A stretch of DNA of 64,000 nt from Tetrahymena elliotti 4EA (lineage: Eukaryota; Ciliophora; Oligohymenophorea; Hymenostomatida; Tetrahymenidae). Of this stretch, positions 21,985 through 33,775 are shown piece by piece (the first letter of the stretch is position 1; every line of letters begins with the position of its first letter). Where the stretch lies: contig JH720296.1 in the NCBI GenBank assembly GCA_000231825.2, positions 1,501,666 through 1,565,665 on the forward strand, written 5' to 3'. The notes beneath the pieces were generated by a model. The model saw only the letters and a program-made list of their open reading frames with translations. It had not been told where the DNA came from and made no database searches. The position numbers were made by a program, and so were the translations under genes.

Positions 21985-24795
21985 TCAAGAATCTTTTAAT
22001 TATTGATTGATATTTTTTTATTTAATTATTTTTTATTTCTTTTTCTTAGCTTTACTTATGTTTATGCCCTCATAAATATTGTTTTCTTATTTTTCTGCTA
22101 TTATTTGGTAATCAATATTTGAGATAAAGCTATTAGGACTATGCTTCCATTCACATAAATCAATATCTTGAATGTTTTCTATTTATTTTTAGTTTTATGG
22201 ATTATTTTATTGTAGATTTCTATGGGGATGATTGATATCAAAGTTATTGCTAACTGAAATTTCTTTTAAGCTTATCCTATTTTTATTAATAAAAGTGTTC
22301 ATTTATATTCCATTTTTAAATGTTAATTCCATTTCGCTAGCATCAGGCTCTGTTTTAATTTGTTTGTTTGAAGATAAATTATTTTAATTTTATAATAACT
22401 TGTTCTATTTAGAGAAGCTTTAACTGTATATAATTTATTTTTCTACTTGCTTCTTATTAGTCTAACTATCATAAAAAATATCTTTTCCACTTTAGATAAA
22501 ATGTTTATCCAATCTATTCCCAACATACAGTTTTTATGCATTAAGCTAAAGGTCGCTCCTAAAATTATTTATAAAATATTTTCAAAAAGAGGAAAAAATA
22601 GAAAAATTATCTTTATCAAATTTTTTAAATTATAAAGATTTTTACCTTTAATTGATTGAAGTACTCTTTTTGATTTATTGTTTGTGTAACTTAGGAAAGG
22701 AAATAGGTAAGGCATCTAAGCTGGCCGTAGAATCTTAATTAATATTCTTATTATCTAGTTTTTATTATTCTTTCGGGTCTATTGTGAGATGTTTAATAGA
22801 TTCTTTATCAACCTACTCTATTGATTGGTTATTTGAGTTTGTATTAAAATTAGTAGATGCCTTTAACAAAGTTTTTCTATACTTAAAATTGAAAATATTT
22901 TTATCTGATGATTTTTGTGTCAAAGAGGATAGCTTAATCTCTGATGGTTCTAAAGCTATCAATTTCTTATTTTCTTTTTCATTCATATTGTTAATGTTTG
23001 AAACATTTTTAAGTTAGGAATTTTATTGTTGTTGCATTTTTAATTTTAGATTCCTAACATATTTTTATAATTAGTCTTAAATATTCTTGTTTTTACCACT
23101 AAATATTTAGTCTTCGTTATAACTGCTTTCTTCTATGTAGTCAAGCATTTCGGATGTTTCATCCAAGACTAAATAACTTGAATTCATAAATCTAGAGTTG
23201 CTTTTATTTAATTCATTCATAGCTGAATTAACTAAATTCGAATCTTAAAATTATTTATTTATTTAAGATGATTCCTCCTCTTAATTATTCCTTTTTAAAA
23301 TGATTTCATCAATATTTTTATCCTTATCAATAACAGAATTTTCTTTGTCACTAAAATTTTGTTAATTAAGTGATTTAATCTTACTATAAATAATACTTTT
23401 TTTAGGTTTTTTCAAGTGTTTTTAATACTCTTAAATTGTTTACGTAGCAGCAACAATAGGATTTTATGTTTAAAAACCATCTTAATTTACTCTTTTATGA
23501 TCTTAAGAATTCTTTTTATAAATGCTACTTTCATACTTTTTCTTGGACATAAAATTGTTTCTTTCAATAAAATTCAATTAAGTAATATTCATAAGATTAT
23601 TTTTATTATTTTAGGATGATTAATCTACAATATATTAAGAATTTACATAGTTACTACAACTTTTCTACTTACTAAGAAGATTGTTTAAATCCAAAATTTT
23701 CAATTAATTAGACAAACTGAGATTTGAAGGATGATGCTAATTATTTTCATTTATTTTTTTAGATTGTTGTTGTTGTTGTTGTTATTATTATTCCTACTAA
23801 ACCATAGGTAACTAATTTTTAAGTTTATTTTTATCACTCATTTCAGCATTTTCATATTAAATTGAAGAATAAAATTCATTTTATAAATAATTTTTAGATG
23901 GATTCTCTAATTCTTCTTGTCTTATCCTTAAAATATAATTCATATAATTATCACTTAATATTTACTCATCTTTGTTTTCTTGCTTAAAAGTTTATTTAAA
24001 AGATTGATTTTCTTTTTAAGTAGCAGTTTAGGGTGCAATTTTATCTAAACTTATGGAAATAGTATTTTTATTTTCTATGGATGAAATTAATGATTAACTT
24101 TAATTATTAGTATTATGTGCTCTATGCTTCACTTTTAAAATATCCTAGAATTTATCTTAAAGAGAATTCATTTATTGGCTGCTGTGGAGAGATTCTCTAC
24201 TATTTTATTCCTTTTTATTTAGCATTAATTTCTTTCTAATAATAGATTACTTACAACTATCTCCATAAGAATATGAACTATTGAGTTTCTCCTAATCAGA
24301 GAAGCGTGAATATTTATACAAAGGGATATTAGAGCAAAACGATTCAGATCCTTTTGGATTCAAAAATTTCTTTTTTACTTTAGATTGCTTTTATAAACAA
24401 ACTGAGCAGATTGAATTGTTTATTTAGCATATCTTACATTCTTAAGGATTAGCAGTTGGTATTTAATAATAATTATCAATCCTATTTAAAAGTTAATTTT
24501 ACTCTTAAATCTATCCACTTGAAAGCTATTAACTGTGCAGAGATAAGCTTGGACCTTTTGAGAAATCTTTCTTTCCTAGTATCTTATTGTTATGATTAGG
24601 TAAAAAAGCATTACTAATATTATTTTATGATCCTTGAAGAATTAATTAAGCAGAACTATTATGTTATGATGCAAACCTTAGTTATCTTTCATTCCAATCG
24701 TTTGAATGATTCTTCACACTATTCAATTCTTTATTTTCCTCTTAAATTCCAAGCACATTTCCAAGCAGTACACTTGTTTCAGCATTGAATTTCAT
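21985..24795 (-). CDS. Asn/Gln/Ser-rich hypothetical protein, 907 residues
   Basis: Two exons, join(21985-22558, 22646-24795), with exact phase agreement (phase 2) around an 87-nt intron. It starts MKFNAETSVLLGNVLG. Near residue 130 there is a C-x2-C...C-x2-C cluster (CKICQINNSICSVCLQK), possibly a small zinc site. The rest is low complexity: Gln runs encoded by CAA and TAA near 23764-23790, many Asn and Ser, and a short coiled-coil-like segment (QLQKYVRNLKLKMQQQQ). The tail is Lys-rich (SKAKKKKQK). No catalytic domain seen. Such proteins are common in ciliates, and disorder suggests a scaffold or regulatory role, which is inference. Composition matches its neighbours, with no sign of transfer. 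Confidence 0.8.
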
Positions 24796-25948
24796 GAGAA
24801 GTGTTTCTTAATAGAATTGAAAATAAATACTATTTATCTTATTATGTATTAAGTAAGTTTAATAATTCTTATGTATTAATAATTTATTTTTGGTGTATAA
24901 ATATATGTGTTTTTATTAAAATTAATGATTATTTTTATTATCTTAATTTAATAATTACTGACTTACACCTTATACATGCAAATATTTCTAAATACTTGTT
25001 AGAATTCCCTATTTCATTCATTTTTTCTAAAATATTATCTAATTATTATTATCTTTGTTTTGTAAGATAAATAAATTTGCCATAAAAATTGATTCAACCC
25101 ATTCATTATTTGTAACTAAAAATACTTCTTTACATTTCAAAAATGCGATTAGAAGTAAATAAAATTGATAAAAATAAATAGTTCGAATAGTCAAAAGAAA
25201 CAAATCTAATAACTCAAAAAATTTTATAATTTTTTGTACACGCCAATCATAAATTAATCAAATAAATGATTTGCAGTTAAAAATGAATTAGATTTTTTAA
25301 ATATTAATAATTAATATTATAAAAAGAATTTATGTATTAAAACCCTGCAAATATATTTATTTTAATCTTTTAAACTAATTTTATTCTAAAATATTAAAAT
25401 ATGATTTATATGCTGATTAAGTGCTTTAAAAAAATGTTTAAAAACCAAAAATCTATTCCATTGATATTCTTTGTTATAATTTATTTTATTAAATGAGTCT
25501 ATTTAAGTTAAAACTTAAGTAACTTGATAAAGGGGAAGAATTTTGTTTAAAATACAAATTACAAATAAAAATACAGGTTTTTGTAATATTTCCTGTAAAT
25601 ATAAATGATAATTTTTTTATTGTTTTAAGAGCAAACATATACAATAAAAATTTATTTATGAAGAAGATCCTAAATTAAAAGCTTTGTTGACAAATAATTT
25701 ATCATTTTTTAATATTATTTTTTCATAAATTAATTAAAATTTTTTGTGATTTAACTAAAAATAATTTTAGAGAATGAAGAAACAGATATTTTTTTGTTGG
25801 TGCCAAAATCTATTTGAAAAAACATATTTTTAAAGAGATATTAGTTAAAAATTAAAAAAAACAATTGAAATTAGATTATTTAGTATTTGTAAGATCTGTC
25901 AAAAATAGTAGGAAATTCACTCAAAAAAATTTTTTAATTTTTTAAAAA
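24796..25948. other. Divergent intergenic region
   Basis: Between the starts of a minus-strand gene and the MFS gene. Very AT-rich. A stretch free of TAA/TAG near 24801-25070 has no protein-like features and is taken as chance. Confidence 0.5.
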
Positions 25949-27655
25949 ATGTAAGAAATAGAGCTACATAGTTAGAGAGAATCCAACTATGAGCCTCAAT
26001 TATAGGATTAGGAATTAGCAAACTAGTTAACAATTGAGGAAGCAATGGAAAAAGTTGGATAAAAAAATAAATATCAAATAATTGTCACTGCGCTGTCATT
26101 TATGACTTGGCTTATTACTACTTATGGATATATGGTTCTTCCATATTTCATGAGTGCTCCTGATTTTGAATGTTTTATAGATGGGTAATGGCATAAATGC
26201 ACTGAAGATACTGGTGCATGCGATCCTTCTATAAAAGTAAATATTTTAACTGAAAAATCTACAACAATTGCAGCAGATTTTGGTTTGTATTGTGATCAAA
26301 GATAAATTAGAGTTGTTATTTAAAGCATGCCACTCTTCGCTGGAGTTATAGGAACGTTCTTTTTTGGTTTTTTTACTGATAGATATGGAATTAAATTAGC
26401 AATTAAAACATGCTGGTTTTTAGGTATTATCAGTAGTGCCTTTTTTAATTTTTCATACAATTCAATTTGCTTGCTTTTGGGATCTTTTGGAGTTGGATTT
26501 TCAGCTCTTATATTATAGAATCTCTTCATTATTCATATGAACGAGTTATCAGTAGGCCAGTTTCGTGTTATGGCTTTATTAGGAATGTATATTTTTTGGT
26601 CAATAAGTGAAATGTAGTATATTTGGATGATGAAAGTTCTACCTAACTGGAGATGGAATATGCTCGCTTTTTATACTCTTCCTTTTTCTTGTTGTATAAT
26701 TTTTGCTTTCAAATGGATACACGATTCACCTAGATATCTCTATCAAAAAGATCGCGAACGTTGTCTTAAAAATTTAAACTTAATTGCAACTATAAATTAA
26801 AAGGAACATATTAGTGATAAGTAATTATAAGTATATAAAGGAAAAATGAGCAAACAATACAATTATTTTGATTTATTTCGCTATCCATCTTAGAGGAGCA
26901 GCACTATAGTCATTTCAATTGTCTTTTTGTTTGTTAATTTCTTATATTAAGGTACTTAAGTAGTTTTAAACACAGTAGGATCATCGTTTGGTGAAAATTC
27001 TTTGTATGTAGGAATAGGAGAGCTATTTGGATTTGCTTTTTCAGATTTAATTTCTCATCGCATTCCTCGTAGAATGGGTATATTCTATACTTTAGGAGCT
27101 ACATGCATAATTTGTATGTCTTTTTACTTCTTTCCTATTCCTTAATACTGTGAAGCTGATTAAGAAACCTGCTGGCAAAAGTATTTGCAAGGTTTTATGG
27201 TGTCTCTAGCTAGAGCAATAACTTCATTGACTTTTGGTTTAGAGTTACTTTTATGTGGTGAGCTTTACCCTTCTACAATGAAATCATTAGGATATGGTAT
27301 GAATTTAGCAGTAGGATATTTTGGAACTTTTTTAGCTCCTTCTTCTATAGACTGGGCCAAAGAAAATGGATTCACACCAATTGTATTCATAGGATTTGTT
27401 TCATTTGTTGGTAACTTTATAACCTTATTCTCCACTGAAACACTAAATATTTAAGCTCCCCTCGATGTACCAGAGGAATTGTAATAAAATCCAAATAATA
27501 ATGAGCCTCAAAATATAAGTCAACAGAATAATTTTAAATTTTAATAAGCTTCTTATCCTGATTAAGAAGGTGAAGGTAACTCTCAAGATGATAACATCAA
27601 TGAACTTCCTGAAAAAATTTAAGAACAAAAAGTTTTAAATGAAAAAAAAAATTGA
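25949..27655 (+). CDS. Major facilitator superfamily transporter, SLC22 (organic ion) type
   Basis: Single exon, 568 residues, from the ATG at 25949 (second codon TAA, Gln) to TGA at 27653. An N-terminal cytosolic tail of about 50 residues precedes the first membrane segment (ALSFMTWLITTYGYMVLPYF). A Cys-containing extracellular loop follows, as in SLC22 carriers. The loop 2-3 signature is GFFTDRYGIKLA. About twelve hydrophobic segments follow, with the central HDSPRYL motif that matches the sugar/organic-cation-transporter pattern and a hydrophilic middle loop. The C-terminal tail is Gln/Asn-rich. It likely moves small organic ions across the plasma or a vacuolar membrane; substrate unknown. 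No introns, unlike most neighbours. Confidence 0.9.
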
Positions 27656-28082
27656 AAAATTATATTAAAAATAATTAAAGACTTTTAAATAAGAATAAAA
27701 TTATTCAAAAATATATAATTTTACTTACATTTCATTTAGTAAATTATTAATGTGTTTTTTTGTTATTTATTTTTCTAAAATCTCAATAAAATTTAAAATA
27801 AATTAACATAGCTTCTCCTATTTTAAGACCCTACTTTTTAAAAAATTTTGTAAAAACTTTGGGTATTATTATTAATTTTTCTAAAAATTATTAAATACTA
27901 TCAGACGACTTGTTTACTGATTTATATGGTTTATATTTAATAGATTATTTATATTAAATAATTTAGAAATAGATGTTTAACATAAAGAAGTAATTGTTTA
28001 AATTTGTTAATTCAATCAACTTTGTACAGTATTCATAAATTATTTGAATAAGTCATAAATTTAAAAAATAGACATTAAAAAA
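27656..28082. other. Intergenic; right part is start of a duplicated block
   Basis: From about 27955 the sequence matches the region near 32790 upstream of the second pseudogene copy. The left part is plain AT-rich spacer. Confidence 0.5.
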
Positions 28083-28962
28083 ATGGATATTGAAAAAAAG
28101 CCTTTAAAAAACAATTACAACATAAATTCAAAAGATGAGAATTTTTTGAATCCATGAAATAATGATCAAAATTTGGCCCTTGATGAAGAAAATCAATTAA
28201 CTAATAAGAATTTGGAAAATGATGGTGAGGGAGTGTAAGAAAATTAAGATTGAAAGCTAAACAGATGAATTAGAGTATGTTGTTGATCCAATTAAATATC
28301 CAAAATTTACAGTTTTTATCTTGATAAGTCTATTATTTGTACTTTATGGCATTTCGATACGTTTTTAACTAACAAATGATTCTTATTCAAACTATTTTAG
28401 ACATAGTAATGAATTATTAAGATGCTCTATTGCTGCACTTTTGTCTTTTTGCTTTTAATATTATAAATTATAAATAGAAATATTTTCAATGGTATTTCTA
28501 TAATAATAAGTTTCCTGGCTAATATAATTGGAATTGCATTCTTTTAAAATCATTTTACTAATAAAGATGTGTCAATATATTGTGCTGATTTCATTTCTGG
28601 TTCTATAGGATTTTATGGGATAGGCTTATTATTCCCAAAAATGGATAGAAAAGAAGTTATGTTTTTTATTGCTAGTGTTTATACTTGTGTTCTAATTTAT
28701 GGTAAGAGATGAAATAAGGGCAAAAATTATTGATAAATAAAATAATTAATTTAAATATTGCTTAAAAAAAAATATTAATTAGACTGTGTTAAACTTTATT
28801 TTATAAAATTGTTAAACCAAATAAAAGTTTCAAAACTTGTTGAATAAGAGTAAAATTTTAATTACATTTTTAGAAGCAAATAAAGATTTTGTTCTGAAAT
28901 AATGTATTAAAATTTCAATCTATTACTAAAAACAGTACAGAAAAGCTTTAAACAATCTATGA
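28083..28962 (+). pseudogene. Multi-pass membrane protein pseudogene, copy A
   Basis: Starts MDIEKKPLKNN. TGA at codon 25, after a DENFLNP motif, stops it; the related copy B has TCA at this place, which suggests a nonsense change. A two-base loss relative to copy B follows in GAAAATTAAGATTG, then a later shift. Beyond these the reading frames give hydrophobic segments: TVFILISLLFVLYGISI, NGISIIISFLANIIGIAFF, DFISGSIGFYGIGLLF and VMFFIASVYTCVLIYG. The last exon probably starts at 28874 (EANKDFVLKQC) after an intron, with TGA at 28960. The family is not recognised: a small four- to five-helix membrane protein. The hydrophobic parts remain open, so decay may be recent. Confidence 0.65.
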
Positions 28963-29934
28963 GAATTAAATAAAATAAAATTTATTTTTTAATTTGCAAA
29001 CTTTAAATTTTTAAGATTTTACTTCTTATAATAATAGTTTGTTTAATAAATCATATTTTATATTTCATTATGTTTTGATTAAGAGCTTGAAGCTTAAATA
29101 TTTTAAGAGCTTTTTATTTAAATACATTATTTTGAAGAATAATTAAAAATGTATTATCTATCAAGAAAAATGTGCATTTTAAATTAATGTAACAGTAAAA
29201 AATTATCTGGCATTATTTTGTTTTTTGTTAAGTTGTTTTCTTAAATTAATTTTTATTTAAGATGAATTACATGTTTATAATGCTATTTAAGATAAATCTT
29301 AGATGTGAATAATTTGTAGTATTTTTTAATCTGTCTGCTAAATCCGAGACTCTATTTAAATGTTAATATTAAGCTGCTTAATCATCTTAAAAATAATTAA
29401 TTTTAAAAGCAAAAGGTTTCTGTAAAAATGGAAGGTTTTGAATAAGGATTGCTTTGAATATATTTTCACTATTCGAATAATTTTTTGAGAATCAATTTTT
29501 TTTTATTTAATTTAATGTTTATTTATATTTAAAAATTATTATTTGATAATTAGTGAGTAATTGTATTACTGGTTAAATGGATTTAGGTCTTTGAAGTTGA
29601 TTGAGCAAATATTAGTTGTATCATCATATGAATTAAAATAATTAATTGTAAATTATTAAATTTGGAATTCTTTTTGATCTTCTTGATTATTAAGAAAAAC
29701 CAAATTTAGTTTTTTATCTGACTTACTAACTAAATCAAGTAAAATTGTGTCTGTCTATTCCAAAATAAATTAATTTATCTGTAAAATCAAAAATAGATTA
29801 AGTTGTTACTATCCTTCTATTTTTCCGTTGATTTCTAAATTATTTAAAAATTTGAAGAATTCAGTCAAAAAAACTTAAAATTAAATAAAAAAATACCACT
29901 AAGAAATAGTAAAAAAAAACAAAAAAAAAATAAA
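28963..29934. other. Noncoding part of duplicated block A
   Basis: No gene seen. Its similarity to 33770-34800 shows it was duplicated with the pseudogene. The last 100 bp form an A-rich leader of the next gene. Confidence 0.5.
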
Positions 29935-30609
29935 ATGGAATCATAATTAAAAGCTCTTATTATTGGATCTACTGGTGGAACAGGAAGAGAACTAGTTAAA
30001 GAGTTACTAAAATCTAATAATTGGAGTGAAGTTCATGTTATAGTGCGTAGAGAATTAGAAGCATGGAAAAATCTCAGTTTGGAGTAAAAGAATAAGTTAT
30101 TTATTCATAAAGTAGATGGACTAGAAGCACTAAGAGATTAATCTAAATTCCCCAATTTTTAAGGTATAAATAGTGTTTTCTGTACATTAGGAGCTGAATA
30201 GAAGGATGGTAAAGAAAATTATATCAAAGTAGATAAAGAATTCCCTTTATTAGTTGCCGATCTAGCAATAAAAAATAATATTCCTCAATATCACATAGTC
30301 ACTGTTTAAATGTCTAATAAAAACTCTATGTTTTTATATCCGAGAGTAAAAGGTGAAGTTGAGTATGAGCTATCTTAAAAAGGGTTCTAATATTTAGGTG
30401 TATACAGACCTGGACTTTTATTACAACGTGAATAACCTCGCTTAATGGAAAGAATTTGCTCTTATATTCCATTCCTTAAAAAGGTTGAAGTTCAAGATAT
30501 AGCTGCAAGTATGAGAATATAAGCAGAAAGAAACATAGGCTGTAAATAGAATTTAGTAGAATACTTTGAAAATGATCATATTATCAAAATTTCCAAATAA
30601 AAACTCTGA
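29935..30609 (+). CDS. HTATIP2/TIP30-like atypical short-chain dehydrogenase, copy 1
   Basis: Single exon, 224 residues. The N-terminal Rossmann motif is GSTGGTGRELVKELL. NWSEVHVIVRRE follows, as in HTATIP2 (TIP30/CC3). The middle has the VFCTLGAEQKDGKENYIKVD block, where HTATIP2 carries its T-L-G motif. The active-site region is FLYPRVKGEVEYEL (Y-x3-K), and PGLLLQRE follows. HTATIP2 proteins are NADPH-binding oxidoreductase-fold regulators; whether they catalyse a reaction is debated. All expected motifs are intact. It is the first of three tandem copies (31595 and 34927), with the A-rich leader shared through the duplicated block. Confidence 0.9.
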
Positions 30610-31594
30610 TAATATTAATTAAAATTATACATTAAAGAATTTCTAAATAAATTAAATTAAAAAATCTTTATTTATTATTTATTTTTATGAATTTAATATG
30701 TTTTTGATCATCAAATTTCAAAAAAAATGATTAAAATGTTTTCTTTACATTTAATTTTTCATTTAGAATATCCAGCTTGTATTAATTAATCCATACATAA
30801 AATAGATGTTTCTTTTGTTTCTTTTCATTTATAAAAAATAATTTAATTTGCTAATTGAAATCTAAATAATTAAACAATCAAATCTTGCTCATTCAATATT
30901 GATTTGATTTTTCTCACAGATTTTAATCATTTCAATAACTTATTCAAACATCTTATCATTTATTTGTTTTAATTATTAAGATTTGTGAATGATAGATAAA
31001 TAGATCATTTCAATTTAATAATTTTTTTAGAAATAAAGAAAGGAAATTTTACATTTAAATAATAGACTAGACTATATTTAATTTAATTTTTACTACTATT
31101 ATTGTGCTTTTAGATTTACAATAAAAATTTCATTAAATAATACAATTTTTTTCTTCTCTCTAATGATAATAAATATTTCAGCCTTTGATCAAATTTTTGT
31201 TTTTAAAATTTTAAAGTTCATATTATTTCAAGTGAAACATAAGCTTTTTCTTAAATTAATTTATTTGTTTAATATCTATTGAGATATCAAAATGTTAAAA
31301 GTGATAAAAAAAATTTGCTTAAGTATTAATTTTTAGATTTAATTTGATCTAAACTTCAAAAATAAATCAAAATTTAGGTTTTATAAATGTTATTCAACCA
31401 AAAATTTGAGATATGTTTTTTGCAAAAATATTATGAAAAGATCTTTGTGATTTCTAGAAATTTGATAGAAATAAAATTTGCATTCTGTTTAAATATCTTA
31501 CATAATTTAGATCCTTTTATATCCTAAAAAAATTAAAATTGATAATTTTATTATTAAAAAAAATAATATTACAATCACAAAAAATCTTAAAAAA
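30610..31594. other. Spacer between tandem HTATIP2-like genes
   Basis: AT-rich, no gene seen. The last 60 bp resemble the DNA just upstream of the third copy at 34927. Confidence 0.5.
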
Positions 31595-32284
31595 ATGAAT
31601 AGCAGTACACAAAATTTAAAGGCTTTAGTTGTAGGATCAACAGGTGCTATAGGTTAGGAACTTGTTAAAGAATTAGTTGCATCTCAAAATTGGAGTGAAG
31701 TACATGTTATCGCAAGAAAGGAACATGAATCTTGGAATTCATTTTCATAAGAACAAAGATAAAAATTAAAAATTGTTAAAGTTGAGAACTTCGATACTTT
31801 ACAAGATACAGCTTAATTCAATAATTTCTAAAATTTTAATAGTATTTTTTGTTGTCTTGGAGCTGTTCAAAAGAATGGAAAGGAGAATTTCATAAAGGTA
31901 GATCAATTTTATCCATAATATGTAGCTGATATTGCAATGAAAAATAAGATTCCTTAATATCATATTGTTACCTCATAAAAAGCTGATAGACACTCAATGT
32001 TCTTTTATTTCAGGATTAAAGGAGAAGTTGAGTATTTGCTATAACAAAAGAAATTAGAGTATCTTGGTATCTATAGACCAGGCTTACTTCTTAATCGTAC
32101 TGGATAAAGATTTGTTGAAAAAATTGCCTCTTATATTCCTTTTATTAAAAAAATTGATGTAAGAGATGTAGCTGCTGCAATGAGAATCTAAGCTGAAAGG
32201 AATTATAACTTATAATAGAATACTAATAAAACATAAATATATGAAAATAATGATATTATTAATATTTTAAATAATAAAAAATGA
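31595..32284 (+). CDS. HTATIP2/TIP30-like atypical short-chain dehydrogenase, copy 2
   Basis: Single exon, 229 residues, starting MNSSTQNLKALVVG. The Rossmann motif GSTGAIGQELVKEL, the SIFCCLGAVQKNGKENF block, and the Y-x3-K site FFYFRIKGEVEYLL followed by YRPGLLLN are all present. It is clearly related to copy 1 but diverged (for example, Ala in place of the second Gly). It has a C-terminal extension rich in Asn. Its closest relative in the window is the broken copy 3, so it or its ancestor gave rise to that copy. Likely a soluble NADPH-binding protein; the substrate is unknown. Confidence 0.9.
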
Positions 32285-33006
32285 ATTAATTATTCAAATA
32301 TCCATCAAAAAACTAAAATTATACTTAACAGAAGTTATTTGTCTAAAAAATATTTGTTTATTTACTGTAAGAATTTTTAAACTTTTCATGAAATATTATA
32401 TAAGGTAAAATAATACCTCTCCTTCACTTTGAAAACAGTTTCTCTTTTTTTCCAGCTGAATCAGACATAATTATTAATCACATATTTTTATTTTAATTAA
32501 AAATGGTAGGTGTATGAAATTTTAATTATAATTATATTACAATTTTTTATGAAAAAAGTTTTAATTATATTTTCTTCCTTTCTTTTCTTTACTTGGAAAT
32601 TTAATAAAATAAAAGAGGATAAGCAAGCTACTAAGAATGATTTCATTTCTTTGAGTTTTTCAATACAGCTTAAATTTAAAACTTTTATTGAATGATTATA
32701 TGCATAAAACTCATAAATTAAACACAAAACCAACATTTTTTAAGTTGAAAAAAATTAAACTGAAATGTAAGATTTTATTAATTTTAAAATAATTTAGAAA
32801 TTAGATATTTAGTATAAGGAGGTAGGTAATTGATTTAAGATATTTTGTTTGTTTCAATCAACTTTTTACAGTACTCATAAATTGTTTGAATAAGTAAGTA
32901 TAGATTAATGAAATAAAGAATATTTGATATGTTTTATTTTCTCAAATTTTCAATCAATTTGTGTAATTTCAAAAAACAAAAAATTTAAAAAAATAGACTT
33001 AAAAAA
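32285..33006. other. Spacer; right half belongs to duplicated block B
   Basis: No coding region. From about 32790 it resembles 27955 onward. A TAA/TAG-free stretch at 32497-32736 is not protein-like. Confidence 0.5.
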
Positions 33007-33775
33007 ATGGATATCAAAAAATAACCTTTCTAAACAAATAATTGTGACATAAATTCTAATAATAGCAAAATCTAGCGAAAAAGCAAAAGTGCAGCAATAG
33101 AATAAACTAACAATTCATTACTATGTCTAGAGTAATTTGAATAATAATAATTTGTTAGTTCAAAACTAAGTGTAATACTATAAAGTGTAACTAAAATACT
33201 TATCAAGACAAAAACTGTAAATTTTAGATTTTTAATAGGATTAACAACATACTCTTATTCATCTTTTTAGCTTTCAATCTTAATATTTTCTTACACTTCT
33301 TTACCATCATTTTCTAACTTCTTATTATTTAATTGATTTTCTTAATCAAAAACAAAATTTTCTTAATCATTATTTGATGGATTCAAAAAATTCTCATCTA
33401 TGTTTCCTGGCTAATATAATTATGATTTCATTCTTTTAAAGTCTTTTTACTGATAAAGGTGTGTCATTTCTGGTTGTTTAGGATTTTATGGGATCAGAAA
33501 AATGGATAGAAAAGAAGTTAAGTTTTTTATTGCTGGCGCTTATGCTTGTGTTCTCATTTATGGTAATAATTAGTTTAAATATTGCATAATTTAAAAAAAT
33601 GTTAATTAGACCGTGTTAAATTTTATTTCATAACATGTAAATACCAAATAAAATTTTCAAAACTTGTTGGATATTTCATTTTTAGAAGCAAATAAAGATT
33701 TTACGCCAAAAAATTAGAATAATGTATTAAAATGAAGTTTCAATTTAGAAATAAAAACAGTACGGCTTTCAATAA
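33007..33775 (+). pseudogene. Membrane protein pseudogene, copy B, with internal inversion
   Basis: The start (MDIKKQPFQ) and the end (from TTTCCTGGCTAATATAATTA near 33400) match copy A in the same direction. The middle, about 33070-33400, matches copy A only as reverse complement: read on the minus strand it gives DENFLNPSNND and TVFVLISILVTLYSITL. A segment of about 50 bp that follows in copy A is missing at the right breakpoint, so inversion came with a deletion. The gene cannot make the ancestral protein. Because the inverted piece keeps a cleaner frame than copy A in the N-terminal part, it helps reconstruct which changes in copy A are recent. Confidence 0.75.
33070..33400 (-). repeat. 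Inverted internal segment of pseudogene copy B
   Basis: The left edge reads AAAGCAAAAGTGCAGCAATAG, the reverse complement of the CTATTGCTGCACTTTTG region of copy A. The right edge reads CAAAAAATTCTCATCT, the reverse complement of AGATGAGAATTTTTTG in copy A. Breakpoints are judged by eye to within about 10 bp. Confidence 0.8.

Larger units (their letters stand above)
27955..29934 (+). repeat. Segmental duplication, copy A
   Basis: This block, including the flank, the membrane-protein pseudogene and the following noncoding DNA, is recognisably similar over nearly its whole length to 32790-34800. Matching strings include CAGTA(T/C)TCATAAATT, GAAGCAAATAAAGATTTT, GTATTATCTATCAAGAAAAA and CTATCCTTCTATTTTTC. 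Both copies end just before an HTATIP2-like gene, so the promoter of that gene family was carried along. Differences are spread as substitutions and small indels, so the event is not recent. Confidence 0.8.

Noticed and set aside
23416..23619. Plus-strand hydrophobic frames at 22447-22635, 22784-23017 and 23416-23619
   Set aside because: All are antisense to the continuous Asn/Gln-rich gene, whose exon phases fit exactly.
24801..25070. 89-codon frame rich in Tyr and Ile
   Set aside because: Composition is that of random AT-rich sequence; no start context or homology signal.
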